From Halalkalibacter sp. APA_J-10(15) (lineage in GTDB: Bacteria > Bacillota > Bacilli > Bacillales > Bacillaceae_D), in assembly GCF_023017105.1 (NCBI RefSeq), contig NZ_JALKEV010000023.1, positions 1 to 51,798 of the forward strand: a stretch of DNA of 51,798 nt, given 5' to 3'. This document shows, piece after piece, positions 1 to 8,139 of this stretch. The position numbers and the translations under genes are program-made. A model generated the notes under the pieces. It made no database searches. It was given only the letters and a program-made list of their open reading frames with translations, and had not been told where the DNA came from. Positions within the stretch are counted from its first letter, which is position 1. Every line of letters begins with the position of its first letter.

Positions 1-125
1 CCACCGGCGCAGCCGGTTAGTTCAACGCCCGCCTGCGGAAAGCGTGCCCCCCATCCCGGTAGCGAGATCGGAGGGCCGAACCCTGACTACTAAACAAAAA
101 AGCCTGTCGACAAAGTCGACAGGCT
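1..125 (-). repeat. Dispersed GC-rich repeat with built-in terminator, copy 1
   Basis: Read on the minus strand this segment starts with a CCTGTCGAC stem-loop and T run, then GTAGTCAGGG, a GC-rich block containing CTACCGGGATGGGGGGCACG and CTTTCCGCAGGCGGGCGTTG, and ends GCGCCGGTGG. The same order occurs on the plus strand at 9924-10067, so the two copies are inverted relative to each other. The copy is cut by the left edge of the window. Its GC content is far above the surroundings. Dispersed repeats of this style are common in alkaliphilic Bacillaceae; the exact family was not identified. Confidence 0.8.
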
Positions 126-720
126 GAAACATACTAAGATTAGTATGTTTCTTTTGTTGTTGATAACGAGTCACTTTTTCTCGATTTCCACATATTTTCA
201 TTGAACACCACTTTCGTCTACCACGAGTATCTATAAATAACAAGACACATTCTGGATTAGCGCAGCGGTGTATATAGCTTAATTGACCTGATTTAAAAAG
301 GGTTAAGGCATCTAATGCAATCAAGGAAACTAAAGCTTTTTCGGGCTCTCCAATTGGAATAAGAATTAATTTATCGTTTAGCAATTGATAAGTAAAGGGG
401 GCTTGTTTAATGAATAATTCTAGATGAGTGCTCCAATCAGATGAAAGGATTTTCTCGTCTGCCATTTTTTCATAATTCTCACGAAGAAGTGAACGTACTT
501 TACGTAAAAGTGGTAATGCATCCTCCGCCCAATGGTTGATATCCTTATTAAATTGTTGATTAATGATGATGCTTTTTTTGGTTAAAGTATGAAACCATGC
601 TATAACATGCTCTGGTTGAGTAAGCAAATCATGCCGAGTGCCGTGGCGGACGACTTCAGTGTTAATCAAATCGATTGAGATAATCCCTGATAGGAGTGGG
701 AAAGTTACTTCATTTGTCAC
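22..720 (-). CDS. CGNR zinc-finger (ABATE-domain) regulator, copy 1, with repeat-encoded C-terminus
   Basis: This is a predicted cytoplasmic regulator of the ABATE/CGNR zinc-finger family. Residues about 10-140 form the helical ligand-binding-like domain. The zinc finger has C153, C158, C172 and C177, the last within the CGNR signature at 177-180. It is colinear without gaps with the second CGNR protein at 28840-29430 up to about residue 185. The start is GTG, eight bases after AAAGGAGGG. The paralogue ends at residue 196, but this frame continues to 232 through an intrinsic terminator hairpin (residues about 197-207) and into a dispersed repeat, so the last 33 or so residues are repeat-encoded and probably not native. 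It is divergent from the DinB gene, with two TTAACC-N19-GGTTAA dyads between. The regulatory role is inferred from the family and from the shared dyads. Confidence 0.85.
   Translation of the reverse strand: MTNEVTFPLLSGIISIDLINTEVVRHGTRHDLLTQPEHVIAWFHTLTKKSIIINQQFNKDINHWAEDALPLLRKVRSLLRENYEKMADEKILSSDWSTHLELFIKQAPFTYQLLNDKLILIPIGEPEKALVSLIALDALTLFKSGQLSYIHRCANPECVLLFIDTRGRRKWCSMKICGNREKVTRYQQQKKHTNLSMFQPVDFVDRLFCLVVRVRPSDLATGMGGTLSAGGR
96..125 (-). terminator. Intrinsic terminator lying inside the CGNR1 reading frame
   Basis: On the minus strand AGCCTGTCGAC, a TTT loop and GTCGACAGGCT form a perfect 11-bp stem followed by six T. It lies 70 bases before the in-frame stop codon at 22-24, so a transcript ended here carries no stop codon. 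Confidence 0.85.
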
Positions 721-742
721 GTGAATTACCCTCCTTTAATCA

Positions 743-773
743 TTAACCTTTTGTAACATATTTGACAGGTTAA
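743..773. promoter_or_regulatory. Candidate CGNR operator dyad (CGNR1 side)
   Basis: TTAACC at 743-748 and GGTTAA at 768-773 are separated by exactly 19 bases. The same 6-19-6 layout occurs at 792-822, 28726-28756 and 28776-28806. The left half-site is 23 bases upstream of the CGNR1 start codon. The right arm abuts TTGACA (762-767), which with TATGTT at 785-790 and a 17-base spacer makes a good plus-strand promoter for the DinB gene. Confidence 0.6.
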
Positions 774-791
774 AGAAAATGAGCTATGTTA

Positions 792-822
792 TTAACTATT
801 AAAAGTATATTTTAGAGGTTAA
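792..822. promoter_or_regulatory. Candidate CGNR operator dyad (DinB side)
   Basis: TTAACT at 792-797 and GGTTAA at 817-822 are separated by 19 bases. One base differs from the consensus in the left arm. The gap holds a TATATT element at 806-811 on the DinB strand. The dyad starts 49 bases from its partner at 743, close to the 50-base offset seen at the second CGNR locus. Confidence 0.55.
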
Positions 823-863
823 TTTATGGGGTGGGTTAATAAATAGAAAGGGTGAATTATAAA

Positions 864-1346
864 ATGAGTCATTATCTATTTCAACAGTTGAAATTTGTAC
901 GTAAGGCTACAATCGATTACGTGAAAGGTGTGAATGAAAGCAGAATGGAAGTTGTACCTGCAGGAGTGAATAATAATATCAAATGGAATTTAGGTCATAT
1001 ATACGTGGTAACTGAAAAATTTGCTTTGCAACTTACAGGTGAAAAAGTTACCGTACCTGATAAATTCCCCGAGCTTTTTAATCCATGTACATCTCCGAAA
1101 GATTGGTCGTCTATCGACACACCAATGAAAGAAGAATTAATTATTTTACTAAATGAACAAATCGTGAATGTGGAATCATTATTATCAGAGAGAATAGGAG
1201 AACCAATTAAACAAATATATAATACTTCTACAGGACTACAAATAAGCAATGTTGCTGAATGTCTAAGCTTTTGTCTATATCATGAAGGAATGCATTTTGG
1301 TGCAATAAAAGGTATCAATCAACAATTACAAAATAAAGAATCATAA
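864..1346 (+). CDS. DinB-family protein
   Basis: This 160-residue four-helix DinB/YfiT-like protein carries the usual metal-binding histidine triad: H45 in NLGHIY and H140 and H144 in YHEGMHFG. Family members are often metal-dependent thiol S-transferases or of unknown function; the substrate here is not known. I chose ATG 864 over the in-frame GTG at 852 because GAAAGGGTG sits at a normal distance from 864 and overlaps 852. It is divergent from CGNR1 and has its own TTGACA-N17-TATGTT promoter in the shared region, so it is a likely CGNR1 target. A perfect 13-bp hairpin follows the gene. Confidence 0.85.
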   Translation: MSHYLFQQLKFVRKATIDYVKGVNESRMEVVPAGVNNNIKWNLGHIYVVTEKFALQLTGEKVTVPDKFPELFNPCTSPKDWSSIDTPMKEELIILLNEQIVNVESLLSERIGEPIKQIYNTSTGLQISNVAECLSFCLYHEGMHFGAIKGINQQLQNKES

Positions 1347-1396
1347 AGTGGAATCGATCGATTTTATAAAACGAACCAATTCTTTAGAATATACAC

Positions 1397-1433
1397 AAGC
1401 TCATTTTGATCAATTTTTCTTCAAAATGAGCTT
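1397..1433. terminator. Bidirectional hairpin between DinB and LysR genes
   Basis: AAGCTCATTTTGA (1397-1409) pairs perfectly with TCAAAATGAGCTT (1421-1433), with an 11-base loop. It lies between two convergent genes and probably ends both transcripts. Confidence 0.7.
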
Positions 1434-1485
1434 TTCTCCATTGTTGACAAAGGTCCTGAATGGAATGTTTTTATGTCTAAACTTC

Positions 1486-2379
1486 TTAAGAGTCTAAAGT
1501 ATGATTGGACTCAATAAAAACATTTTTAGCAGCAATGAGAAACTCTTTTACAGCTGGAGATGCTTCAGAAATGGCAGAACAAGCTAGTGCAACATCGCGA
1601 TAATTTGTTGAATGTAGCTTTCCTATTTTGATGTTTTGTTGTGTTTTCAAAAATAACTCTGGACCTATGGTGACACCAAGCCCCTCTTGTACCATGTTAG
1701 CAATAGTAGTGCAATCGTGTACTTCAAAACGGATAGTCGGTTTGATTTGTGCTTCTTCAAATAACTCCTCTACATGTGATTGGTACATTCCAGTTGGCAT
1801 GATGAAATGCTCTTTTTCTAAATCCTGCATATCGATCGTTTCTTTGTGGAGAAATTTGTGCTCGGGATGGAAAGCTACAACCATTTTGTCTTTTATGAGA
1901 GGTACTAGATCAAAGCCAGGATTTGATTTGCCTTTTACAACAAACCCAATGTCTATAATTCCAGATTGTAGCCATTCCGTAATTTCCTCATATGTCCCTT
2001 CATAAAACTTAAACTCTATTTTAGGATGTTTTCTCTGAAATTTTGCAAGTAATTTAGGTAATAAGCAGGAAGACGCGCTTGCAAAAGTACCAATACGAAT
2101 AATCCCTGTTTCTAAGTTCGTCGCTAACGCAATTTCTTGGTTAATTGCTTCAATTCTTTTCAACACTTCTCTTATATGAGGTAGTGTTTTTTGCCCTATT
2201 TCTGTGAGTGTTATTCCCTTTCTACGATCCCGAATTAATAATGGGACTCCCCATTCTGTTTCTAAACTAGAAATAGCATGACTAACAGCTGATTGAGTCA
2301 TACTTAATTTTTCAGCGGCTTTTGTAAAACTCCCTAACTCTATTACTCTAGATAAAATCTCGAAACGAATGATACTCAT
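1486..2379 (-). CDS. LysR-family transcriptional regulator
   Basis: This is a 297-residue LysR regulator. The N-terminal winged helix covers residues about 1-60 with the usual GSFTKAAEKLSMTQSAVS helix-turn-helix, and an effector-binding periplasmic-protein-like fold covers about 90-295. The gene is divergent from the MFS exporter at 2477, which makes that exporter the likely target. An in-frame TAA lies just upstream of ATG 2379, so the frame cannot start earlier; AAGGAG is 14 bases away, farther than usual. A TTGAT-N7-ATCAA palindrome at 2398-2414 contains a T-N11-A pattern suitable for LysR binding. The inducer is not evident. Confidence 0.9.
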   Translation of the reverse strand: MSIIRFEILSRVIELGSFTKAAEKLSMTQSAVSHAISSLETEWGVPLLIRDRRKGITLTEIGQKTLPHIREVLKRIEAINQEIALATNLETGIIRIGTFASASSCLLPKLLAKFQRKHPKIEFKFYEGTYEEITEWLQSGIIDIGFVVKGKSNPGFDLVPLIKDKMVVAFHPEHKFLHKETIDMQDLEKEHFIMPTGMYQSHVEELFEEAQIKPTIRFEVHDCTTIANMVQEGLGVTIGPELFLKTQQNIKIGKLHSTNYRDVALACSAISEASPAVKEFLIAAKNVFIESNHTLDS

Positions 2380-2397
2380 GAGTGATTACTCATCTCC

Positions 2398-2414
2398 TTG
2401 ATTAAAAATATCAA
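2398..2414. promoter_or_regulatory. Candidate LysR box
   Basis: TTGAT, seven bases, ATCAA lies in the divergent region between the LysR gene and the MFS exporter. It fits the loose LysR T-N11-A pattern. The site is inferred only from symmetry and position. Confidence 0.35.
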
Positions 2415-2476
2415 TTTTACTTATGTTAACACGCCGTTTAAAATGAAATCAACTAATAGTAAAGGAGATGTACAAG

Positions 2477-3685
2477 TTGGCAAAGAAGGTCAATCCATTT
2501 ATGATTATACTCTTAGCTTTAGGAGCTTTTGTTACAGGGACAGCAGAGTTTGTTGTTTCTGGAATATTAGAAATCATTTCTTTTGATTTAAATGTATCGA
2601 TCTCATCAGCGGGGCAGTTGGTAGCCGTTTATTCGTTATCATATGCAATAGGGGCATTGGTACTGGTTTTGTTAACAGCGAAGTATGAGCGAAAAAAAGT
2701 ATTATTATATGCTATTTTTACTTTTATTTTAGGTAATCTCATAGCTGTTTTCAGCTATAATTACATCTTACTTATGTTGTCAAGAGTCATTATGGGAATG
2801 AGTGGTGGGCTTTACATTGTCGTTGCAACAAATTATGCTGCTCAAATTGCCACTGCAGAAAAACGGGGTAGTGCCATGGCAACGGTTATTACTGGCTTTA
2901 CTGTCTCATTAGTTCTAGGTGTGCCTATCGGGACATTTTTAGCTGCTCATTTGAATTGGCGTTTCATTTTTCTGATCATTGCTTTCGTTACAATCATTCT
3001 TTTCCTTCTACTTCACAAATTATTACCTAGAATAAAGGGAAATGATCCCGTACCATTTAAACAACAAATACAAATAATCAAAGATAAACGAGTAATCACT
3101 GTATTAACAACTACTATCTTCTGGATATTAGGTTACACCATGGTGTTTGCTTATATTTCTCCCTTGTTAAGTAATTCTGCAGGTTTTTCAATAGAAATGA
3201 CTAGTATCGCCTTGTTTGTTTTAGGTACTTTTGCTTTTATTGGCTCACGTTTTGGTGGATATACTGTAGACAAGTGGGGACCAAATCGAACGATATCCAT
3301 TAGTTTATTCGTTCATGCAGTTGCTTTACTTGTATTCACATTTACACAGTATTCGGTAATAGGTGTATTTATAACGTTGGCAGTTTGGGGAGCAGCGACT
3401 TGGACAACAACACCTGCAAAGCAATTTTATTTAATTTCACTAAAACCACAATCATCTGAAACGGTACTAAGTTTTAATACAGCATTAATGAATATTGGGA
3501 TGATGCTAGGTTCGGCTTTAGGAGGTATCATTATACAATATACTAACATTTTAAATTTAAGTTGGATCGGTAGTTTATTTGTTATTCTTGCTCTCGTTTT
3601 TATCAAATACTCGTTTCATCTAAATGAATCAGATTCTAGGAATATTGAAATGAGACGACAAACTAGTCAAAAGAAAGATATTTGA
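2477..3685 (+). CDS. MFS drug or metabolite exporter (DHA1 type)
   Basis: This is a 402-residue integral membrane protein with about twelve hydrophobic segments in two halves joined by a basic loop near residue 195. RVIMGMSGG and the small-residue-rich fifth helix (VSLVLGVPIG) match the DHA1 12-TM drug:H+ antiporter group. The start is TTG 2477: AAAGGAG at 2461-2467 directly abuts the ATG at 2468 and can only serve the TTG, nine bases downstream. It is divergent from a LysR regulator, an arrangement typical of inducible efflux. The substrate is unknown. Confidence 0.88.
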   Translation: MAKKVNPFMIILLALGAFVTGTAEFVVSGILEIISFDLNVSISSAGQLVAVYSLSYAIGALVLVLLTAKYERKKVLLYAIFTFILGNLIAVFSYNYILLMLSRVIMGMSGGLYIVVATNYAAQIATAEKRGSAMATVITGFTVSLVLGVPIGTFLAAHLNWRFIFLIIAFVTIILFLLLHKLLPRIKGNDPVPFKQQIQIIKDKRVITVLTTTIFWILGYTMVFAYISPLLSNSAGFSIEMTSIALFVLGTFAFIGSRFGGYTVDKWGPNRTISISLFVHAVALLVFTFTQYSVIGVFITLAVWGAATWTTTPAKQFYLISLKPQSSETVLSFNTALMNIGMMLGSALGGIIIQYTNILNLSWIGSLFVILALVFIKYSFHLNESDSRNIEMRRQTSQKKDI

Positions 3686-3790
3686 ATGGAATTTAACCAT
3701 CACTAATACCAGTTGATTATCCTCTAATACAGCCTTTTATTTAATTTCTGTCAATAAGCTCTTGAATTTGTATCTGACTTCCTTTATATT

Positions 3791-3814
3791 AAAAGAGACT
3801 GAATGGTATCTTTT
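3791..3814. promoter_or_regulatory. TetR operator, copy 1 (autoregulatory)
   Basis: AAAAGAGACTG, two variable bases, then TGGTATCTTTT form an imperfect palindrome (outer AAAAGA/TCTTTT, inner AC/GT) just before the tetR ribosome binding site. The same sequence with two differences recurs at 4451-4474 before the next gene. Confidence 0.75.
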
Positions 3815-3826
3815 GGGAGGGTATAA

Positions 3827-4420
3827 ATGAAAAAAGGTGAATTAACAAGGCGTAAAATTATTCGGAAATCTGCTCTAGTTTTTAACCAAAAAGGTTATAT
3901 GACAACATCGATGAGTGACATTATTCAGGAAACGAATATTCAAAAAGGGGGGATCTATCGACATTTTAAGGATAAAGAGCAGCTAATGGTTGAGTCTTTT
4001 CATTTTTCTATCGAAATCATGCGAAATCATTTAATGACGAGTGTTTCACAACACGACAATGCACCGGACAAATTAATCGCATTTGTAGAGGCTTTTTTAC
4101 AATTAAGTGAAGGAGAGCCGATAGTAGGTGGGTGTCCTATTTTTAACGCAGCGATAGAAATGGATGATTTAGAAGGAAGTGGGTTGCTGCCATCGATTAA
4201 TGAAGCAGTGGATATGATGGTAACATGGTTGGTGAAAATCATAGAGGAGGGTATTAGGCATCAAGAGTTGAAGCAGTCCATACAGCCATATGACACTGCG
4301 ATATATATTGTATCAACACTTGAAGGTGGGCTCGTATTAGACCGATTAAAGCAAGATGGGCAAATAACGAAGATCATCATAAATAATTTGAAGCAATATA
4401 TTTCAATGATTGCTACCTGA
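3827..4420 (+). CDS. TetR/AcrR-family regulator (YxaF/LmrA-like)
   Basis: This 197-residue TetR regulator has an N-terminal helix-turn-helix at about residues 10-55, with the MSDIIQETNIQKGGIYRHF core. The GCPIFNAAIEMDD stretch near 102-114 is typical of the YxaF/LmrA-like C-terminal class. GGGAGGG precedes ATG 3827. Two near-identical operators flank the gene, one before itself and one before the hydrolase at 4489, so it most likely represses both itself and the hydrolase-lpd pair. The ligand is unknown. Confidence 0.9.
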   Translation: MKKGELTRRKIIRKSALVFNQKGYMTTSMSDIIQETNIQKGGIYRHFKDKEQLMVESFHFSIEIMRNHLMTSVSQHDNAPDKLIAFVEAFLQLSEGEPIVGGCPIFNAAIEMDDLEGSGLLPSINEAVDMMVTWLVKIIEEGIRHQELKQSIQPYDTAIYIVSTLEGGLVLDRLKQDGQITKIIINNLKQYISMIAT

Positions 4421-4450
4421 GCGGCATTAAAGCCGTCTTTTTTATAATCA

Positions 4451-4474
4451 AAAAGAGACTGTTTGGTATCTTTT
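4451..4474. promoter_or_regulatory. TetR operator, copy 2 (target operon)
   Basis: AAAAGAGACTG, TT, TGGTATCTTTT matches copy 1 at 3791-3814 at all but two central bases. It lies immediately before the ribosome binding site of the hydrolase, tying the hydrolase and lipoamide dehydrogenase genes to the TetR regulator. Confidence 0.75.
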
Positions 4475-4488
4475 ATGGAGGGGTTATG

Positions 4489-5352
4489 ATGAAATATGTA
4501 TTATTCATTTCTTTCGTAGTCGTTGTTTTACTTTTGAGGAGCTATATCATTCGTTATATTTTCACACCGAAACAGAAAGAGGATAAAAAGTACCCGAATG
4601 CGACTTATGAAAACATTGAAATTGAGCGGGGTATTGGGAAAATTCGAGGATGGCTTATTAAAAGTGAGAGAGCAAGAGGATGTTTTCTGCTTGTACACGG
4701 ATGGGGCTCTAATAAATCAGACATGTTACGATATGTCGATCCCCTATTAGCTAGCGGTTATGACGTAATAATTGTCGATGTTCTTGGTCATGGGCAAAGT
4801 GATTCATTACAAAAGCAAGTGAGTATTGAATCGTTTGTCCAAAGTATCACATCAATGATTGACTATGTGTCGGAGAGGTCAGATATGAATAGTCATGCAA
4901 TCTATGTTTTAGGGCATTCAATGGGTGGGGTAGCTGCAAGTATTGTGAATGCTACTGATTTAAGGATACAAGCACTCATTACCGATTCAATGCCTACATC
5001 ATTAGAGAATATTAGCAAATCAATGGCTGGAAAAGTAACACTACCTTATATTCCCTTTGGTTGGCTATTGATCAGTTGGTTTTTATTACGAGGAGGTGTT
5101 TTTTTAAAAGCTAGAAGAGAATGGTGTCTAGAAAAAATATTGAAAAACCAACAGTCGCCTGCTCTTGCCATACACTCTATTCAGGATCAAAGAGTGCCGA
5201 TTTCAAATGTCGATGTTCTATTAAATGATAGCAACTTTAAACAAGTCATTAAAGTTGAAACAAAAGGTCATCACAATTGTGTGAAGGATCAATATTTTTG
5301 GGAGAATGTTTTTCATTTTATAGCAAGTAATGAGGGGGGAGATAGTAGATGA
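4489..5352 (+). CDS. Membrane-anchored alpha/beta hydrolase
   Basis: This 287-residue protein has one N-terminal membrane segment (about residues 3-21) followed by an alpha/beta hydrolase fold. HGWG near residue 70 supplies the oxyanion hole. GHSMGG near 143-148 is the nucleophile elbow. KGHHNC near 262 probably holds the catalytic histidine. ATG 4489 sits five bases after GGAGGGG, while the ATG at 4486 is only two bases away and less likely. The stop overlaps the start of lpdA by four bases (ATGA), so the two are translationally coupled. The substrate cannot be told; an ester or thioester is plausible. Confidence 0.82.
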   Translation: MKYVLFISFVVVVLLLRSYIIRYIFTPKQKEDKKYPNATYENIEIERGIGKIRGWLIKSERARGCFLLVHGWGSNKSDMLRYVDPLLASGYDVIIVDVLGHGQSDSLQKQVSIESFVQSITSMIDYVSERSDMNSHAIYVLGHSMGGVAASIVNATDLRIQALITDSMPTSLENISKSMAGKVTLPYIPFGWLLISWFLLRGGVFLKARREWCLEKILKNQQSPALAIHSIQDQRVPISNVDVLLNDSNFKQVIKVETKGHHNCVKDQYFWENVFHFIASNEGGDSR

Positions 5353-6740
5353 AGTATATTGATACACTAGTGATTGGTGCAGGTCCGGGAGGATATGTGG
5401 CGGCTATTCGCGCTACTCAAATGGGGCAAAACGTAACGATTGTAGAGAGAGAGTATTTAGGAGGAGTTTGCTCAAATGTCGGTTGTATTCCATCAAAAGT
5501 GATGATTTCAGTAGGTCATCGCTTTGAGCAAGCAAAGCATTCAGGTGATATGGGTGTTGTTGCACAAGAAGTACAACTTAACTGGACAAACGTGCAACAA
5601 TTTAAAAAAGGCGTTGTTTCTAAATTAGTAGACGGTGTTGAACGTCTATTAATAGGCAATAAAATCGATATTGTAAACGGTGAAGCACACTTCGTAAATG
5701 CAAACACTGTACGTGTACTTGACGGTGCTAACAGTCAAACTTACACATACAAAAATGTCATCCTTGCAACGGGTTCTCGTCCGGTTGAAATTCCAACATT
5801 CACATTCACTGAACGCGTAATTAACTCAAATGGTGCACTTTCTTTAACAGAAGTACCAGAAAAATTAGTAGTCATCGGTGGTGGTTACATCGGGACGGAG
5901 CTAGGTTCTGCTTACGCTAACTTAGGTTCTCAAGTAACAATCATTGAAGGTGGTAAAGACATATTAGCTGGTTTCGAAGAGCAAATGACACATATTGTGA
6001 AAAAAGGCTTAAAGAAAAAAGGCGTAGAAGTCGTTGTTGGCGCATTAGCTAAAGGAGTAGAAGAACATGAAGAAGGTGTAGTTGTATCGTATGAAGCTGG
6101 TGGGGAAGAAAAAACAGTTGAAGCTAACTATGTATTAGTAACGGTAGGTCGTCGTCCAAATACAGATGAAATGGGTCTTGAAGCAGTAGGCATCGAATTC
6201 GAAGAGAACGGGTTACTAAAAGTAGACAAACAATGCCGTACGTCAGTACCAAACATTTATGCAATAGGTGATATCGTATCTGGTCCGCAACTTGCACATA
6301 AAGCATCTTATGAAGGTAAAGTAGCTGCTGAAGCAATTGCAGGGGAAAAATCAATCGTTGATTATTTAGCAATCCCAGCTGTATGTTTCACAGATCCAGA
6401 GCTTGCAACGGTTGGCTACAATGAAGAGCAAGCAAAAGCAGAAGGTATCGAAGTGAAAGCAACGCAATTCCCATTCGCAGCAAACGGTCGTGCAGTAGCT
6501 TTAAATGCAACAGAAGGATTTGTGAAACTTATTGCACGTAAAGAGGATGGCCGATTAATTGGTGCGCAAATCGTAGGTGCTGGCGCATCAGATATGATCG
6601 CTGAAATGACCCTTGCCATTGAAGCGGGGATGACTGCAGAAGATATCGCACTAACCATTCACGCTCATCCAACTTTAGGTGAAATGACAATGGGTGCTGC
6701 TGAGGTCATGATAGGGAGACCGATTCATGTAGTGAAGTGA
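5349..6740 (+). CDS. lpdA: Dihydrolipoyl dehydrogenase (orphan E3)
   Basis: This FAD/NAD disulfide oxidoreductase of 463 residues has the family's usual length. It shows GAGPGG at 10-15 (FAD), the redox pair in [13 protein letters not shown] at about 38-50, a second dinucleotide motif GGGYIGTE near 176-183, GDI near 307 and the HAHPTLGE dimer-interface His/Glu near 441-448. It would reoxidise lipoamide, or a related dithiol, with NAD+. No E1 or E2 subunit lies nearby. The only operon partner is a TetR-controlled hydrolase, which suggests a stress or detoxification role rather than central metabolism. A strong terminator follows. Confidence 0.93.
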   Translation: MKYIDTLVIGAGPGGYVAAIRATQMGQNVTIVEREYLGGVCSNVGCIPSKVMISVGHRFEQAKHSGDMGVVAQEVQLNWTNVQQFKKGVVSKLVDGVERLLIGNKIDIVNGEAHFVNANTVRVLDGANSQTYTYKNVILATGSRPVEIPTFTFTERVINSNGALSLTEVPEKLVVIGGGYIGTELGSAYANLGSQVTIIEGGKDILAGFEEQMTHIVKKGLKKKGVEVVVGALAKGVEEHEEGVVVSYEAGGEEKTVEANYVLVTVGRRPNTDEMGLEAVGIEFEENGLLKVDKQCRTSVPNIYAIGDIVSGPQLAHKASYEGKVAAEAIAGEKSIVDYLAIPAVCFTDPELATVGYNEEQAKAEGIEVKATQFPFAANGRAVALNATEGFVKLIARKEDGRLIGAQIVGAGASDMIAEMTLAIEAGMTAEDIALTIHAHPTLGEMTMGAAEVMIGRPIHVVK

Positions 6741-6774
6741 TTAAGCTATTTTTATTAGTAATAGGAATATCCAT

Positions 6775-6821
6775 AAAAAGAAACCGTTTTAAACAATCTT
6801 TGTTCAAAACGGTTTCTTTTT
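6775..6821. terminator. Intrinsic terminator after lpdA, bidirectional
   Basis: AAAAAGAAACCGTTTT (6775-6790) pairs perfectly with AAAACGGTTTCTTTTT (6806-6821). A and T runs on the two sides suit both the lpdA transcript and the convergent monooxygenase transcript. Confidence 0.9.
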
Positions 6822-6841
6822 ATACACTAGGTTTCAAATTA

Positions 6842-7897
6842 TTAAGCTTTAGAGATATTTGAAATAATGATCGGGATAAGATAGTTCGCATCCAAGCTCA
6901 CTCCACATATCAAAGCGGATCCTCGTTGATATTGCCAAGGTAACCCTATGAAATATAGACCTTTAATATTCGTTATACCCCTGTTGTGTATGGGTTTTCC
7001 ATCATCAGAAGTAACACCTTCTATAGTCATCCAATCGTAAGAAGGAACGAAGCCAGTAGCCCAAATAATACTAGTGAATGTCCTCCGAGTGTTATCTTTA
7101 AATTGAACTTCATCATCAATGACTTGGGTAACTTTAGGCTTTACATCAACTTTATTATGTTTAATAAGATTCTTAAGTTCATTTCCGAAAATGGGGTCTT
7201 TCTGTTTTTGGAACCATTTCCCTTTCAGCGTATCTTTGCCTGCATACAACAGGCCGAATATTTCCAACCAATGAAAAATACTTCTTCCAAGAAAGGTTAA
7301 AGGTAGAAATTTGAATTTGTGTCCAACTGCTATTGTGACATTGTGATCCTGTGCTAATTCCACAGCAATTTGTGCCCCAGAATTACCGCCACCTATAACT
7401 AATATATCAGTGCCCTTTACTTCACTTGGTGAATGATATTCAGAAGAGTGAAGTTGGAATATACTCGTCTCATTTTTAATGACATTAGGTATAAAAGGTT
7501 TTTGAAATGCCCCAGTTGCTACTACTACTTGCTTAGCATTAATTTTCCCATGATTCGTTTCTACGAGAAATGATCCACCGGACTGTTTATTTAATTTACT
7601 AACGTTACTATTAAACATGATAGGAAGATCAAAAAGCTCTGCATAGCTATCCAAATAATTCGCAATATCATCCTTCGTTGGAAATTCTTTCGATAAACCT
7701 TCCATCTCCAATCCAGGTAAACAACTATATGTATGTGGTGTAAATAAAACTAGGGAATCATATCTGTTTCTCCAAGAATCACCTACACGGTCATTTTTAT
7801 CTAAGATAACAAAGGGGATACCTTCCTTTTTTAGATAATAGCCCACAGCTAATCCTGCTTGCCCGCCACCGACAATGACAACTTCATAGTCAAGCAT
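6842..7897 (-). CDS. Flavin-containing monooxygenase (ArsO/CzcO-like)
   Basis: This 351-residue FAD/NAD(P)-dependent oxidoreductase begins VVIVGGGQAG (FAD GxGxxG) and has a second nucleotide motif ILVIGGGNSG near residue 165. WATGF near 303 is the usual family signature. The frame is open to 8017, but ATG 7897 has GGGAGGA in place and begins where family proteins begin. A 14-4-14 palindrome of ArsR-operator style lies 25 bases upstream. In some arsenic operons an ArsR-controlled monooxygenase of this class is called ArsO; that link is inference, and no ars gene is in the window. It ends convergent with lpdA. Confidence 0.85.
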   Translation of the reverse strand: MLDYEVVIVGGGQAGLAVGYYLKKEGIPFVILDKNDRVGDSWRNRYDSLVLFTPHTYSCLPGLEMEGLSKEFPTKDDIANYLDSYAELFDLPIMFNSNVSKLNKQSGGSFLVETNHGKINAKQVVVATGAFQKPFIPNVIKNETSIFQLHSSEYHSPSEVKGTDILVIGGGNSGAQIAVELAQDHNVTIAVGHKFKFLPLTFLGRSIFHWLEIFGLLYAGKDTLKGKWFQKQKDPIFGNELKNLIKHNKVDVKPKVTQVIDDEVQFKDNTRRTFTSIIWATGFVPSYDWMTIEGVTSDDGKPIHNRGITNIKGLYFIGLPWQYQRGSALICGVSLDANYLIPIIISNISKA

Positions 7898-7921
7898 CGT
7901 TAAAATCCTCCCTTCAATACT

Positions 7922-7953
7922 ACTTATATTCAAATGGATATTTGAATATAAGT
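7922..7953. promoter_or_regulatory. ArsR/SmtB-like operator palindrome
   Basis: ACTTATATTCAAAT (7922-7935) and ATTTGAATATAAGT (7940-7953) are perfect inverted arms around GGAT. The TTCAAAT/ATTTGAA core resembles ArsR-family operators. It sits in the promoter region of the monooxygenase. No ArsR gene is adjacent, so the regulator would act in trans. Confidence 0.6.
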
Positions 7954-8013
7954 ATAGATGAATAACAGATAAAGTAGAAGTAAATTCAGTATTCTCTCCG
8001 CTTCCTTTAGAAG

Positions 8014-8048
8014 CCACTGAAAAGTTGATTTATACTTTTTCAGTAGCT
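8014..8048. repeat. Hairpin with IS-end-like CACTGAAAAAG motif
   Basis: GCCACTGAAAAG and CTTTTTCAGTAGC form an imperfect hairpin. CTTTTTCAG recurs at 8351, 10187 and 27413, the last directly after an IS1182 transposase relic. These may be eroded ends of IS1182-type elements. The short open frame spanning this stretch resembles no known protein. Confidence 0.3.
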
Positions 8049-8139
8049 TTATAATTCCCACATTTTTTTGAGAAGATCGGACTTTTTCAATGGCATAGCG
8101 GTACCGTCTCTTCTTCATTAAGTTGTGCTGCGACTTGAT

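Noticed and set aside
2468-2476. ATG 2468 as start of the MFS exporter
   Set aside because: It abuts the AAAGGAG ribosome site with no spacing. TTG 2477 is correctly spaced.
5349-6740. lpdA as part of a pyruvate or branched-chain dehydrogenase cluster
   Set aside because: No E1 or E2 gene lies on either side; the neighbours are a TetR regulator, a hydrolase and a convergent monooxygenase.
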